DNA of 64,000 bases from Chloranthus sessilifolius. Its lineage: Eukaryota > Streptophyta > Magnoliopsida > Chloranthales > Chloranthaceae. Below the pieces are notes generated by a model. It had not been told where the DNA came from, searched no databases, and was given only the letters and a program-made list of their open reading frames with translations. The translations under genes were made by a program, and so were the position numbers. Numbering within the stretch: the stretch's first letter is position 1; each line of letters starts with the position of its first letter. The stretch lies in NCBI GenBank assembly GCA_021018995.1, contig CM037592.1, positions 78,185,301 to 78,249,300 on the forward strand. Direction: 5' to 3'. Below, one piece after another: positions 1 through 11,084 of this stretch.

Positions 1-41
1 TCTTAAGCAAATTTCTCAACCCTTAAACCAAGGGGGGGGTC

Positions 42-52
42 CCTATTTATAG
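42..52 (-). promoter_or_regulatory. TATA box of Tat-like LTR T1
   Basis: The minus strand reads CTATAAATAGG, a strong plant TATA motif, followed by a C-run. The two related LTRs have the same motif at 10415-10425 and 15450-15460. Confidence 0.55.
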
Positions 53-333
53 GAAATGGGTGGATTAGGAGATCACTTAGGAGCTAAATGGGTTTAGCAA
101 TTAGGTAATTTCACATCTAAGGATTCCTAGAGTTTTTGGAGCCTTGAGATGTGTGAGAAGGTCTTTCAATGGTGGATGATGGCGTAAGGCCTTAAGCCAC
201 TTGAAGGGTTGCAAATAGGTAGGGAATGGGTGCAACAGAACTAGCAAAACACACCCCAAAGGTCAAAGTGGTCAACAAGTCAAACCCCAATCATGATTTT
301 TGAGGCAAAATCCAGAAGTTACTGTTCATATGT

Positions 334-538
334 CTGGCGCAACTAATAGTTAGGCCAGGTAAATGTACAATAAAATAGTTTTAAATCGTGTCTAAAAGTT
401 GGTTCGTGAGGGTGGGCCCCACCTTTAACTTTGGCGCAACTAATAGTTACGCCAGGCTTACAATCTGGAGAATTGGCCTGGCACAACTAATAGTTGCACC
501 AAACAAAATTATAACTGGCGCAACTATTAGTTGCGCCA
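334..538. repeat. Palindrome array in T1 U3
   Basis: Four spaced units lie at 334-358, 432-454, 479-501 and 516-538. The core of each is a 10-nt arm TGGCGCAACT, a 3-nt spacer (AAT, or ATT in the last), then the inverse arm AGTTGCGCCA. The unit at 516-538 has perfect arms. The others differ mainly at CpG positions, as expected from deamination. They lie about 280-490 bp upstream of the TATA box in element orientation. Confidence 0.85.
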
Positions 539-734
539 AATCCCTAGGGGGGCCCACATGAATTTACACTTATGCCCTCCGAGCTCGATTTGTCGTATCT
601 TTTGATGTATACCTCCGATTGGGGCGATTCTTTGACTGTTGGAAATATGACGACCTCTACTTTTCAATGGTATGAGATTAGATCATAGTAGAGGGCCATA
701 GCTGGTTCCGGTGCATCCCTCCTCAGCCATTTGC

Positions 735-880
735 TTGATAAGGTTAGGTTTAGGTTCAGAACGGGTTCTAAGGGTCGGGATTGATTTCTAAAGGTTCGGG
801 TCAGGTTCCTAAGGGATCTAGGGTGATTCCTAAGGGTTTGGAAAGGTTCTTAAGGGTTCTAGGGGAGTTCCTAAAGGTTT
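735..880. repeat. Degenerate TTCCTAAGGG repeats near LTR start
   Basis: About six or seven imperfect copies of a motif like GGTTCCTAAGGGTT, spaced 25-30 bp. A matching run occurs at 16095-16205 in the related LTR T2, so it is a family feature. Confidence 0.5.
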
Positions 881-1024
881 CATACATGTAATCAAAAGCT
901 CAGAATTGTACCTCTCTCAAAAAGTGTTTCGATCTGGCCTTGGGCCAAATTTGGGTGTCTACAGAGGTACTGCAGCCCCATTATTTTCCACATCACATCA
1001 CTATTTTTGGTCTTTTCACTTTTT

Positions 1025-2589
1025 TTAACTATTGGGGCTCAACAGCAGCCCCATTATTTTCCTCCTGTTGCTCAACAACAGGAATTGAGTCTTCTTCTTC
1101 TGCATCTTCCTTGCCTCACAGCCTACTTGGTTATATATCACTTTGCCACTCCTCAAGGTGGTGATGGCCTTAGCTTCCTCATGATTTGAGGAAGCTTTAC
1201 CGTTCATAAATTATCCCTTGGGGTTGGTCATTGTCTAGCTTGGAAGCCTACCTTGTTCTCTCTTTGTCAGAGTGTTTGAAATTTGATCAAGTTGGTCTTC
1301 AATCTTTTTGATACTCTGACTGTGGAAGCTCACAGTCTGTGACAGGAGCTGAGGTTTTGTAGAGAGGATAAAACCTGCTCCTCAAAGGAGGGAGCTCTTG
1401 TATGTGGTGGTTGTAAGGTCAACTGATTTGGTTGTGCAACCGACTGAGGGAATTGCTGTCTCTGAACATAGCCTTGATTGTACTATTGGGATGGTCTGTA
1501 GGGCAATGCCTGATGTTGTTGGGGTTGCTAAAAATTATCCTGTCTCCACCTCAAATTAGGGTGATCCTCTAAGGATACCCAGCAGGCTGCTGCCCAAATG
1601 ATTGACCAGCATCAGCATGCTCCATTACCAAATCAAGATATTGAACAGCAGATGGGTGATTGGCATATCAGACATGCCTCTCCATCTTGTGCAGCTATTT
1701 GGGGCTATAACACACTCAGCACTTTATCAAATTTCTAAGACAAACTGTCCACTTTCTTCTCTAGGTTACTGTACACATTTAATTCATACAATTTTCCTTT
1801 AGAAGTGGGTTCTCTCTAGCAGCAAGCTCAATATCATTTCTTGACAGAGTCTTGCTGCATTGAGTTTTCACTGATAATATCAAACAAGTCTCAAGCTTCT
1901 TCATTAATCTTGCTGAGATAAGTGCCACCACATAAAGCATCCACCATATCTCTACTTTTAGAATCAATCCACTGGTAAAAGCTTTGAACAAGCTATCATT
2001 TGGAAATTTGGTGGTGTTGGCAGTGCCTCAACAATTCCTTAAATCTTTCCCAGGCTTCATAGAAATCTTCAGTTGGGAACTGAGTAAAAGAAATGATATT
2101 CTTTCTCAACTGACTATTTTTGCTCATTGGGAAAAATTTAGCCAACAACTGACACTGTAGGGCATTCCAAGGTGTTATGTTATTTGCTGAGAGCATGTTA
2201 AGCCAATTTCTAGCCTTATCCTTTAATGAAAAAGGAAAAAGCTTCATTTTAGTGGTTTCATCTCCCAGGCCAACAATTTTAAATATAGTGCACAAGGAAA
2301 GAAACTCATCAATGTGCTTGTAAGGGTCCTCTTTACTTAATCCATGAAAGGATGGTAATATTTGGATGGTCTGAGGTTTAATCTCATAATTACCCTCAGC
2401 TGTGAGAAATTGAATGCAAAAGGGGGATGAATATGCCCCTGGTGCATAGTAATCCCTCAGGGGTCTAGCAAATGGCTCTATAAGTTCAACATGGGTATGT
2501 GTTGTTTGCCTGGGTCTAAGGACTCTCTCTATTTCCGGATTCAAAGGTTCTAACTTAGTATTGAGTGACCTTCTCAGCATACAACACAC
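1025..2589 (-). pseudogene. Athila-like gag remnant
   Basis: The longest open stretch (2589-1996, 197 codons) carries a retrotransposon gag domain. Recognisable blocks are LPSFHGLSKEDPYKHIDEF, then KMKLFPFSLKDKARNWL, then the FTQFPTEDFYEAWERFKELL block, in the usual order. The frame is lost near 1990, but homology continues left: at 1207-1100 the minus strand reads EEAKAITTLRSGK, the AITLRSGK motif found near the gag/pol junction of Athila-type elements. Protease, reverse transcriptase and integrase are absent because the element stops at the T1 LTR. Nothing full-length could be made from it. Confidence 0.75.
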
Positions 2590-2870
2590 ACAACAAGTAA
2601 ACAGACAACTTACAACAAATTTTAAAAAAAATGCTAAATACTACTGCTGAAATATAGAAAGCAAAGATGAAACTATAACAAGGGAGAAAGAGATGCAAAC
2701 TAAGGCAGAAGCTACTTCAGCTGCAGGTTAATTTGCCCCTCTTTGCTACTGCTTCAAATCTACACAGATCCCAAAAATACAGCAGTAATTTATTCAAACA
2801 TAACAAATGTAGTAAACAAATCTGAATAAAGGTATAAAGAAAAACTCAGATCTACTACTTAGATCTAAAA

Positions 2871-2888
2871 TCCCCGACAGCGGTGCCA
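2871..2888 (-). other. Primer binding site, tRNA-Asp type (Athila-like 1)
   Basis: The minus strand reads TGGCACCGCTGTCGGGGA, close to the complement of the plant tRNA-Asp 3' end used by Athila-type elements (TGGCGCCGTTGCCGGGGA). It lies about 280 bp upstream of the gag start, next to the LTR, as expected. Confidence 0.75.
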
Positions 2889-3730
2889 AAAACTTATTCT
2901 TTTTGTCTAGTTGTGTTTTTTTTATTATAAAAAATGGTCAAAATATGACAGAAATGAAGGAGGGTAAAAATAAAACAAAAGGGAAAAAAATAAAATAGAA
3001 CAGAATCCAAAATAACCACAGTCCTGCAAGATCCAGGGTTATTGTAGCAAGTTTTGATAAGTAAGAGTTTGTCCCAAAAGGATTAATGATCTAAAAATAA
3101 TAGTAGAACTCCATATCTGCTACAGATCTGGCAGCTCTAAACCTAAACCAGGAAAGCAAGATAAAGAGAAGGTGTTTTTGGGATTGTCACAACTAACTAA
3201 AAACATAAATAAAACTACAAATAAAAATTGCAATAAAAGAAAGGGGGTTTAGAGAAGGATGGAAATGGTTTGATAAAATAAATAGAAAATGTGGGAAGTA
3301 AATAGCTAGGGATTGATTTTTACTGAAAAAGATATGACAAGGCAGGGCAAGAGTTGGAACTGCAGTTGTCCTTCATTTGGCTACAAGCTCAAATGCAAGG
3401 TAGAAGATTTCGACTCAACCCTGAGATATGGACTAGTCCAAGGGCTATATCTTGTCCACTTGAATGGCCACAAGATATCCCATGGATATACTCCAGTCAT
3501 AGGGGTTAAAAAGTCAGAACAGGAAAACCACTGCAGGCACTATGTTTGTAAGGCTACAAGCTTATGAATCCATAGGTGCAGAAAATCTATAAAGATCTAA
3601 ATGCAAAACACGAGAACTTATAGATTTAATGAAACAATAAAAACAGCTTTTCATTTCTTAAAAGGTACTTACAATGGATTAGCCCTTGAGGCTGTAGTCT
3701 CTGCAAACCTCCAAACCCTTTATAATGTTC

Positions 3731-3741
3731 TTATATAGTCC
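3731..3741 (-). promoter_or_regulatory. TATA box of Athila-like LTR 1
   Basis: The minus strand reads GGACTATATAA, about 840 bp upstream of the primer binding site in element orientation. Confidence 0.45.
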
Positions 3742-4109
3742 TTTTACAACTTTAATCAAGCCTATATATTACAAAAGTTTAGCCCAATATTATTGAGCTA
3801 AGGAAAGAAGAAGGAAAAAAAGATGACCTAACCCTAAAAGATGAACTAAGGCAAGAATATCCTGGTTGGTTCCCTTACCTCGCCCCTTTTCTGCATACTT
3901 TACATCCTATATATACAATCCATGAAGTAACTTTTTTTCTTGGCCAATCAGAGAAGAGGAGAATCAAATTAGTTATGATTCTACTGATGTGACATATTTG
4001 CAACCAAGTATTTCCCCTAACAGTTAGGAAAAGTATAGCACATTGGGAAATGTGCCCCATGTGTTGTGAAAGTTTCACAAAAGCCCTTGAAGTCTGTAAA
4101 TAGCAGCTG

Positions 4110-4380
4110 GAACCCGAGCTTCGACAGGTTGGAGCTTCAGGTATATAATCTCAAGTGGATAGGGTGCTCCTGCATGGTTCTCGAGTGGCTAGGGCTCTTT
4201 CTGAAGGATTCTCGACAGGTTTAAGGTCTGAAGCCATATCTGCTCGAGTGGATAGAAGGCAGCAGTCCTCAACTGCTCGACAGGTTATTTCTGAAGGTGT
4301 TATATGCTCGACAGGTTCTCTGAAGTGCTCGAGTGGATAAAAGGCAGTAGTCCTCAATTGCTCGACAAGTTATTTCTGGA
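4110..4380. repeat. CTCGACAGGTT / CTCGAGTGGAT array
   Basis: Two alternating motifs recur irregularly: CTCGACAGGTT (or TTCGACAGGTT, CTCGACAAGTT), five times, and CTCGAGTGGAT (or a close variant), four times. A longer unit with GGCAGCAGTCCTCAACTGC occurs twice, near 4257 and 4340. CTCGAG is itself palindromic. The array lies in the U3 of the Athila-like LTR. Confidence 0.7.
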
Positions 4381-4829
4381 AGTCAGGAACCGCTAAAGTG
4401 CATACTGCATATTTCTAATGTTCTCAAGAGCTGCTCTTGTTGCAGCATTAATGTGCTTGAGATCTGCTCAAGTGGTTGCTACAGCAGTCTTTTGAACTGC
4501 TTAAGGTTGCTTCAAATCTGCTCGAGGTCAAGGTTCTGCTTCTCTGCTGCCTTGTCCACCCTGCTGTTGCACTCCATTAAGTGTGGGCCCCACTTCCCTT
4601 TCACTGCAGGACTTATACGGATCCAAGGCATGCTGAATAGCTCACATGGTGGGGACCATCATGGTTCAATCACTGTGTATCCGTCAGCTTCACTGCTTGT
4701 CTCTCATTCTCTTTTTCTTGGTATTTTTTGGATGGATTGTTACACTAATATGCAGATTATTGCTAACTACACAAACACACTTAAAAATCAGTTATTAAAC
4801 AGCTCAAAGGTCTATTAAAGGCTAGGTTA

Positions 4830-5924
4830 AGAGGTGGAAAGTGGCATAATTCAGAGATTAATATAATTCAGCTTATCTCTCACATATTCTTCTTCATTTT
4901 TTTATTCTTTTTCTGCTTCAGTAAGTATCCAAAAAGTTAGATAACTTCTTCCCACATACAATTTTTTTCTTTTTTTTAGTAAATCCCTTTTTCTTTTATT
5001 TTCATTTTCAAATACCCTCTTGAAATTCTTCTTCTCTTTTTTTTTAGGAAGCTTCTTTGCTTCTCTTGCTCATTTCTTTTTCTCCCATATTTTTTCAAAT
5101 TCTATTTCTTTCTCAGTTTGTACCCTTTTCAACATTCCCCTTATCTGTTTTTTCGTACTCCTTCCACTCCCCTATTTCTCCCTCTATTTTAAATTCTCAG
5201 AATTACAAGGGTAAAAAGACCAAAAGCTTTGGGTAATACATATGGTTAAGGGTTTATAAAATTTTGGAACAAAGAAATTCTGTTAAGGTTCTAATATGGG
5301 TTCAAGGGATAAATCTTTTGAGATTTTGGCTTTTTGGCTCAAACGAATAAAAAGAAGGCCTTTAATCATTTTTAGATTCACTAGCAAGAATGTCAATTTT
5401 TTTTATGTATACAACAAATAGTTCTAGAAAAATAGTTAGCAAAATCGTAAAATATTTTATCCAAATAAAAACAGCAATATGAGATTTCATTAAGCACAAT
5501 CAAGAATTTCAAGAAAATTTTGAATTTGATAGAATAGTAGTCTCTCTCTCAAAGAAAGGAAATAAGTTCAAATGCTCATTAGGTATATGATTCTAAAACT
5601 ATAATCTAAATTATGTAATTCAAAGCAAAGTATAGTTTCAAACATTCTATTATGATACAGTGTTCAAAAGGAACTAAACATGGATCGTAACTGCTTCTAT
5701 TTTTCATATTTGAACTCCTACTAAGATGATAGTTATGCTTATGGAATCGTATTTTAATCTAATCATAAATCACATGTGATGGTTACCTAGAAAAAAACAA
5801 TAACCTAAAAATCTAAGAATAAATCCTAAAACAAACTTAAAACTATACTATTCTAAACAGGGAAATAATTTATTTATTTTTATGTGTTAAAGGCAAAAGT
5901 AATACACACAAAATGTCCCAAACT
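4830..5924. other. AT-rich stretch with no assignable gene
   Basis: Pyrimidine-rich at 4870-5170, then AT-rich sequence with a (CT)n run near 5540. No open frame resembles a known protein. It lies where a 3' LTR of an Athila-like element would be expected (left of the motif at 5925-6055), but no convincing match to either LTR nearby was found by eye. Confidence 0.4.
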
Positions 5925-6055
5925 TAAATTGGACAATGTCCTCATTGTTCATAAAAACAGGGAATACTCAAAAATTCAACGTGGTGCCAACAATTATCGA
6001 GTTCAAGATTTGCAAGAATAATCAAAAATCTCCCCCAAACTTGGGAGAAGTCACA
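5925..6055 (-). other. Polypurine-tract region of an Athila-like element
   Basis: The minus strand reads AATGAGGACATTGTCCAATT followed by TAAGTTTGGG, and near 6040 CCCAAGTTTGGGGGAG. This 'ATTGAGGACAATG...AAGTTTGGGGG' signature is typical of the 3' non-coding region of Athila-type elements just before the polypurine tract. It fits a minus-strand element whose 5' half is the gag and LTR at 7345-9098. The intervening pol appears deleted. Confidence 0.5.
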
Positions 6056-6439
6056 TCCGGCATATAATCTACACATAAATAGCATCACCAAGAAAAAAAA
6101 TTAAATAATATAAACATAAAAAAAAATTCTATTAATAAGGAACAAAATATTTACAAGGATTGTAAGAAAGAAAAACTAATTATATAAAAGATAAACCTAG
6201 GAAAAATATACACACGTGCTGACATTGACACCGACACAAACTACCCGAGGCTCTAAAGTTTGCAATGGAGATCAGCCTCGGGGTCTTCAAAGTTTTCCCG
6301 CCCGTTAGAGTCCTCCCTCCTTCACTCACCGCATCCCCTGTCTTTCAACCTTTATAACTCCCCTGCAAGACTCTGTGAAGAGAATATAATGCAGGAAGGG
6401 GGAGAGGATGAGCAATGGAGAGGGGTGGTGAGGGAAATT

Positions 6440-6715
6440 CTAACCCACCATCCTCATAGAGGAACTCGCACTTAGGATGGTTGTGATGATGAAATTGTTA
6501 AGAAGTGGGGGGAGATGGGTAGATGGAAATAGATTTCGATTTTGGGTTAGGTTTAGGGTGAAGCTGAATTTTGATAGACGATTCAGCATCTGATATGGGT
6601 CGCTGGAGTTCAACTTCTCTAATTTCTTTATAGCTGCCAAAAGTTCGGTCCTTTGTATCTCAAGAATTCGGTCAAGTCTTCTACTGACATCATCATAGTC
6701 TGGTTCTTCCGCCAT
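6440..6715 (-). CDS. Unrecognised 91-codon reading frame
   Basis: Not recognised. The ATG at 6715 is in a good plant context (AACCCCATGGCGG). An in-frame ATG at 6820 would add 35 residues rich in Ser and Pro. The start MAEEPDYDDVSRRLDRILEI is acidic and heptad-like, suggesting a short coiled coil; the rest is low-complexity. It sits between the polypurine-like motif and the gag of the second Athila-like element, on the same strand. It could be a remnant of the element's 3' reading frame, a captured fragment, or chance. Confidence 0.25.
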   Translation of the reverse strand: MAEEPDYDDVSRRLDRILEIQRTELLAAIKKLEKLNSSDPYQMLNRLSKFSFTLNLTQNRNLFPSTHLPPLLNNFIITTILSASSSMRMVG

Positions 6716-6839
6716 GGGGTTAGGGTTAGAGATGGAGGAAGAAGATGGGTTTGGAATGTGAAGGGTTTTATGAAGGGGTGTGGTTTTTATAGGGAAAAGG
6801 CTAGGGCTTTGAACCGTCACTTCGATATAAATTTCTAGG

Positions 6840-7340
6840 TGTAGGTATTTAAGCTTGGGTAGGTGGCAGATGGCGGTATTGAATGCGTTGCGTGTCTGCT
6901 TCCTCTATGATTTAAATGAACCTGAATTCCATGGTAACCGATAAGACAGTTCACTGGACTCACCTATTCCCTAGAATTGTAGATTACAATTCTAGATAAT
7001 AGCTCTCTGACGGAATAGACTCTCGCATGAATCAAATCATAATCACTATGATTTGTCCATTGGAAATAGTATACACAAGGAAGAAAGGCTACAAGCGATT
7101 GTAAATCCATACGATCACTCATAAAGTCATAGTTTGCACCATAGAATGTCATACGGTTGATCGTGTTTTACCACGATTTGAATCATAAGAGACTCCTTCA
7201 ACAAAACCTTCTAAACAAAATAAGAAAAGTAATGCACATATTTTACAAAACTTTGCTACAAATGAGTCGGTAGCTCGACGGGTTTTAGGGGGTTCAATTT
7301 TGGTTAGTCGGGGTTGATGCTACCCCCCTTAAATACATAT
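6840..7340. other. No gene seen
   Basis: No open frame with recognisable content. The stretch TAGAATTGTAGATTACAATT (6973-6992) is a small inverted repeat, and there are repeated 'cgatcactcataaagtcat'-like phrases. Probably decayed internal sequence of the flanking element. Confidence 0.4.
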
Positions 7341-7344
7341 CCCC

Positions 7345-8232
7345 TCAATATGGTTTGAATATGTGGTATAAAAAGGCAACGGGACCCCAGGGAGCCATTC
7401 GAGTTAGGCCATGGTCAATGTCACAAGCCTCTCCTCTGTGAGATGTTGGGTACGATTTTATACCCAATAGGGATTGAATTTTCATTTTCCAAAGCATCAG
7501 CTTCGGAAAACAATTCATCCTTGGTATTAGTTCATATAGTCCTCCTCGCTTAGGTGGTGTATTCCCTAAAGCCTCCAAGTTAGCCCAATTCCATTCATGG
7601 TGATTGAGGGTCTCAAAGAGTTCTCAAGCATCCTCTGCAATCAGTGTAAGGAGCATCCCTCCATAAGTAGTATCAATCATATGTCGGGTCTATTCATTCA
7701 GGCCTTCATAGAAATTAAGCACTACTTTCCAGTGCTTAACCTCATGATGAGGGCACTTGTGTAGAAGTTCGTTAAGGTGCTTCCTACTCTCTTGAAAAGA
7801 CTCATCCGGGGATTGATGGAATGATGTAATATCCATTAGAATCTAATTCATCATGTAAGTTGGGAAGTACTTAATAAGAAATTTGTTTTATAACTCTTCC
7901 GAACTAGCAACCGAATCACTGGGCAAAGAGTTTAGCCACTTCTTGGCCCTATCTTCAAGAGAAAATGGAAATAACATCAAACAAGCGGCCTCTTCTGACA
8001 AGTTCGTTATCCTAAAATTTGTGCAAGTTTTAAGAAAGCTCGTTAGATGCATATGGGGATTCTCATCACCAAGCCCATGAAAGATAGGAAGTAATTGCAG
8101 TAAACTAGGCTTTCTCTCAAAGATCCCATTACTAGCTATTGTCGGTAAACAAATACATGAGGGAGGTGTAAGAGTGGATGGTGCATAGTACTCCTTCAAC
8201 GTTTTGGCCGCTAGATATTCAACCCCTGCCAT
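7345..8232 (-). pseudogene. Athila-like gag remnant 2
   Basis: The open stretch 8232-7888 encodes a gag N-terminal region: MAGVEYLAAKTLKEYYAP, then LPIFHGLGDENPHMHL, then AACLMLFPFSLEDRAKKWLN. Homology continues out of frame to about 7345, where the downstream gag region and LEALGNTPPKRGGLYEL can be read. It is a different family from the gag at 1025-2589 but the same lineage, judging from shared block order and primer-site type. Stops and shifts make it non-functional. Confidence 0.7.
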
Positions 8233-8500
8233 GGTGAATTATATTGGAGATAAGGTGAGGTGGCTAAAGCGTTTTATATCATATTTTTATTTTTTTGAAT
8301 TTATTTGATTTTTCTTTTAGAAAGCAGGGAGAGAAAATAAATCTGAGCCTCTAGCTTCTATTGTCAGAAGAAGTGGTGAAACTTGCGATTCGCTACTTTG
8401 AATAAAACCTACAAAAGATTAAGAAGTGATCAAAGAAAAATAAAAATAGAAAAGAAAAGAGGTTTGAAAGACAAATATTTGCTTTCAGAATTTTTTGCTT

Positions 8501-8517
8501 TCCCGGTAACAGCGCCA
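8501..8517 (-). other. Primer binding site, tRNA-Asp type (Athila-like 2)
   Basis: The minus strand reads TGGCGCTGTTACCGGGA, two changes from the usual Athila complement to tRNA-Asp. The preceding bases AAGTTTT are also typical. Confidence 0.75.
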
Positions 8518-8524
8518 AAAACTT

Positions 8525-9098
8525 TGACAACTCTATGAGTATGCTCTATCTTAACCTATTAAAAGTGCACAACGGAAATTATAGTAATAGTATAGGATCG
8601 TTCCCACGAGGAAGGTCGAAACTCTAAAAAACTTTCATTTCCCGTTAAAAAAAAGAATGGTTTGAATTAAACTAAAGTGTAGAAAATAAATTTAAATCCT
8701 CCAACTTCCAGATCCTAGTCGTCAATCAGTCTCCTTCAATTCTCAGATATCTATGATAAAATTAAAATATCGTTATACTATATCTAAGTCTCTCAAAGTT
8801 TAGGCGTCAATCAAGTTTGAAATTCTTTCATATAGATCTATACGAATATGCAACCTTCCAAATTTTGGGCGTCAATCAAAAACTAGAAAATTGAAGATGG
8901 AAAAGAAAATACCATTACACTAATCTTCCAAATTCTCAATCTTAGTCATCAATTAAAATCAAGAACTATCAGATGTTTACAAAGCAGGAAAATATAATAA
9001 AATAAATCTAAACTAGAAAGCAATAAAATTGATCTTTCATCTCCCAATTGCAGACGTCAATTGCTCTTCGGATTATTTTCCTCCTCTCGATAGCATAT
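8525..9098 (-). mobile_element. 5' LTR of Athila-like element 2
   Basis: Adjoins the primer site; its inner border is taken at TGACAACTCT (8525). Contains the leader phrase GGATCGTTCCCACGAGG (8597-8613) seen in many plant LTR retrotransposons. About six dispersed copies of a GCGTCAATC motif occur between 8719 and 9062. The outer border near 9098 is approximate. Confidence 0.5.
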
Positions 9099-9099
9099 G

Positions 9100-9695
9100 G
9101 GCCTTGAGATTTATGATTTGGTCAGTAGTATAGTTCTATCCAATGTCACTATCTCTTCTATTGTTGTGACTAGTGCTTGGTGGAGTAAAGGGGGTTTCTT
9201 CATCTTCGCCTGCCATGTTAATCTAAGGATGATCTTCGACAGGGTCGTGAGACGATCCAACATCATATTCAGGACTATTGTGGTAGCCCCATAATGATGA
9301 GTGAGTATTAGCAAAGCTTATTTTATGGATCCCAGACATTTCCAATTTTTGAAAAAAAAACGTTCATACAAGCTCTCAATCTCACCGGAATTGAACTAGG
9401 GTAATAGGATATTTCTATTCTACTATGGGTACCTAGGCTTTCCTTACCGAGTATGCGGTATTTTTTGGGGTCAACGGGGGTGGGTACAATCCTCGCCTGA
9501 TTAGGTCTTACGAAAAGGTCAGATGTGTAAGAAGTTCCTCGAAGAGATGATCACACAAGCCCTTTCACAACAAAGGGGGGTAATATAGAATGATTTCCAA
9601 ATAATGACTAGAATGCGTGTAGTGTGTGTTTAAAAGTGATAGAAGAAAACAAAAATAAAAACCCAAATTATTTAAAATGGGGCAACCCTAGCAAA
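9100..9695 (-). mobile_element. Probable leader of Tat-like element T3
   Basis: Lies between LTR T3 and the Athila-like LTR 2. The minus strand around 9703-9681 reads GAGACTCTTTTTGCTAGGG, loosely like the TGGCGACTCTGCTGGGGA primer site of Tat elements; this match is weak. A 67-codon open frame at 9314-9111 is not recognisable as gag. Truncated on the left by the Athila-like insertion. Confidence 0.3.
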
Positions 9696-10414
9696 AAGAG
9701 TCTCATCACAATTGCCAGTCTGTTGGTACGCATTTTTCGGGAACCCTCTTGGATTCGAGAAAAAGGGTTCCAATGTAGTCACTTGGGGACTCTGTTTACG
9801 ATAGGGGGCGAAGAGAGGTTTAGCAATATAAGATAAGGTATTTATGCACCTACAAGGAAATATCATTAATATTGAGTTAGTTTAGATAGGTATACCTGAG
9901 TTGATGTGATCACCATCTAAAGATATTTATCGACGTTGTAGAACATCATTGATCACACAAATAGGGCTGGAAGATTGCGGATTTTGACTCTTATACTAAA
10001 TGCCTGCCTGCCGGCTTTATGAGCTAGGGTTTCCTAAGGTTTTAGCTAATTTGGGTTTTCTCTAATCCTAAGTGGTCTAACTAAAGGGATACGTTGGCCC
10101 GTTATATGCAGGAGCATTGGACCCTTTCTCGAGTATCCGTCGTTGGCTCCCTTGGGAAAATCAATTTGGATGACTATGATTGATTTTGAAAAGCATAGAC
10201 ACGAGTGTATCGGTCTCTAAGGGCGCTAGGGTTTAAGATTTTTCGGCAGGGGTTTCCTAAGGGTCGGATCTAAGGCTAGTTTTATCTCTCTTCAGACCCT
10301 TCATGAATCGAAGTAAAGTGGCAACCCCAACTAGAAAGACTACTCAGAGCCAACCTCAAGAGTTCTGAAGAGCAAAAGCAAAAAATTGTGTATTTTAAAT
10401 GAGTAGGGTAGGGG

Positions 10415-10425
10415 CCTATTTATAG
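10415..10425 (-). promoter_or_regulatory. TATA box of Tat-like LTR T3
   Basis: The minus strand reads CTATAAATAGG, identical to the TATA motif of T1. Confidence 0.55.
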
Positions 10426-10435
10426 TATATGGTCA

Positions 10436-10959
10436 ATTATACGCATGAAGTCAAGCATATAACTCTGAATTATACACTGTAAGTCCACCGTATAATCCAA
10501 ATATTAGGCGCATGATGAACTATATGTTGTAATTTCAGCTTATAATTCAGACGATTTCGAGGATCTCGATCAAGGTGATCGGTTGATGACTGGATAAGCC
10601 TGGACTCAAAGTCCTTCGGGATTCTTCTGGATTATACGTTGTAGGTACAACGTATAATCAAGAAGTTGGATAAGCTACGGCTTATTGAGCCGGCTTACAG
10701 TGGGAGAGATAGAGTCTCAGTCCAAAGAGGACTGATTGTACCCTGAGATCCCAGTGTATAATGAATAATAGGCTAGGATCTAGGCGTATAATCCGGGGGT
10801 GAATTCGGTTCGCGGAGTTTTGGAGTCCTAGTCCATGAGGACTAATTATACGATAGGAGTCCAGCGCATAATCGATTATACGTTGTGACTCCAACGTATA
10901 ATTGGGAAAAAATTCCTGATCGGGTCCCCAATTATACGCTGGAGCTCCAGCATATAATT
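10436..10959. repeat. Palindrome array in T3 U3
   Basis: At least eight units built on ATTATACGTTG ... CAACGTATAAT. The best are 10630-10659 (perfect 14-nt arms GATTATACGTTGTA around GG), 10875-10902 (perfect 11-nt arms around TGACTC) and 10930-10959 (one mismatch). Weaker units are near 10436, 10470, 10530 and 10847. They fill the interval from just upstream of the TATA box to about 540 bp upstream. The sequence is unrelated to the T1 palindromes in the same position. Confidence 0.85.
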
Positions 10960-11084
10960 CTCAGAAAAAGAAGGCTTTGGGATTCCATGAAAAGTTGGCT
11001 TTTCCATAATCCAAGGCGAGGTCAGTGGTTGATCGAACAGTTTTGTATACTTTGAGGGGCCGAAAACGGGGTGTCTACAACGTG

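Larger units (their letters stand above)
1..963 (-). mobile_element. Tat-like Ty3/gypsy LTR (T1), cut by window edge
   Basis: Read on the minus strand, this LTR starts at 963 with TGTAGACACCC, a start common in plant Tat-lineage LTRs, and runs left past the window edge. In element order it holds a run of degenerate TTCCTAAGGG-type repeats (880-735), a palindrome array (538-334) and a TATA box (52-42) next to a G/C homopolymer. The same layout recurs in the LTRs at 9700-11079 and 14775-16270. It abuts an Athila-like gag at 964, which it appears to have interrupted. Assignment to Tat rests on the LTR start and layout only; no coding region of this copy is in view. Confidence 0.6.
2893..4760 (-). 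mobile_element. 5' LTR of Athila-like element 1
   Basis: Minus-strand LTR adjoining the primer site. A TATA motif (minus strand GGACTATATAA) lies at 3731-3741, so R and U5 run from about 3700 down to 2893 and U3 runs to about 4760. The right border is not marked by a clear terminal dinucleotide and is approximate. About 1.8 kb is a reasonable Athila LTR length. The open frames at 3313-3567 and 4453-4818 inside it look like chance. U3 holds the 11-bp repeat array at 4110-4380. Confidence 0.5.
9700..11079 (-). mobile_element. Tat-like LTR T3
   Basis: The minus strand begins at 11079 with TGTAGACACCCCGTTTTCGG, the strongest LTR start in the window. A TATA box lies at 10425-10415 and the U5 side runs to about 9700. 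The inner border is approximate. The LTR carries the longest palindrome array (10436-10959). On the right it cuts into a Tekay-like LTR at 11080-11085, so T3 is the younger insertion. Confidence 0.65.

Noticed and set aside
334..538. CRISPR-like regular repeats
   Set aside because: Units are few, irregularly spaced and lie in a plant LTR U3; no CRISPR biology is expected in a plant nuclear genome.
3313..3567. 84-codon plus-strand frame
   Set aside because: Lies in the U5 of the Athila-like LTR, with no recognisable motif; judged chance.
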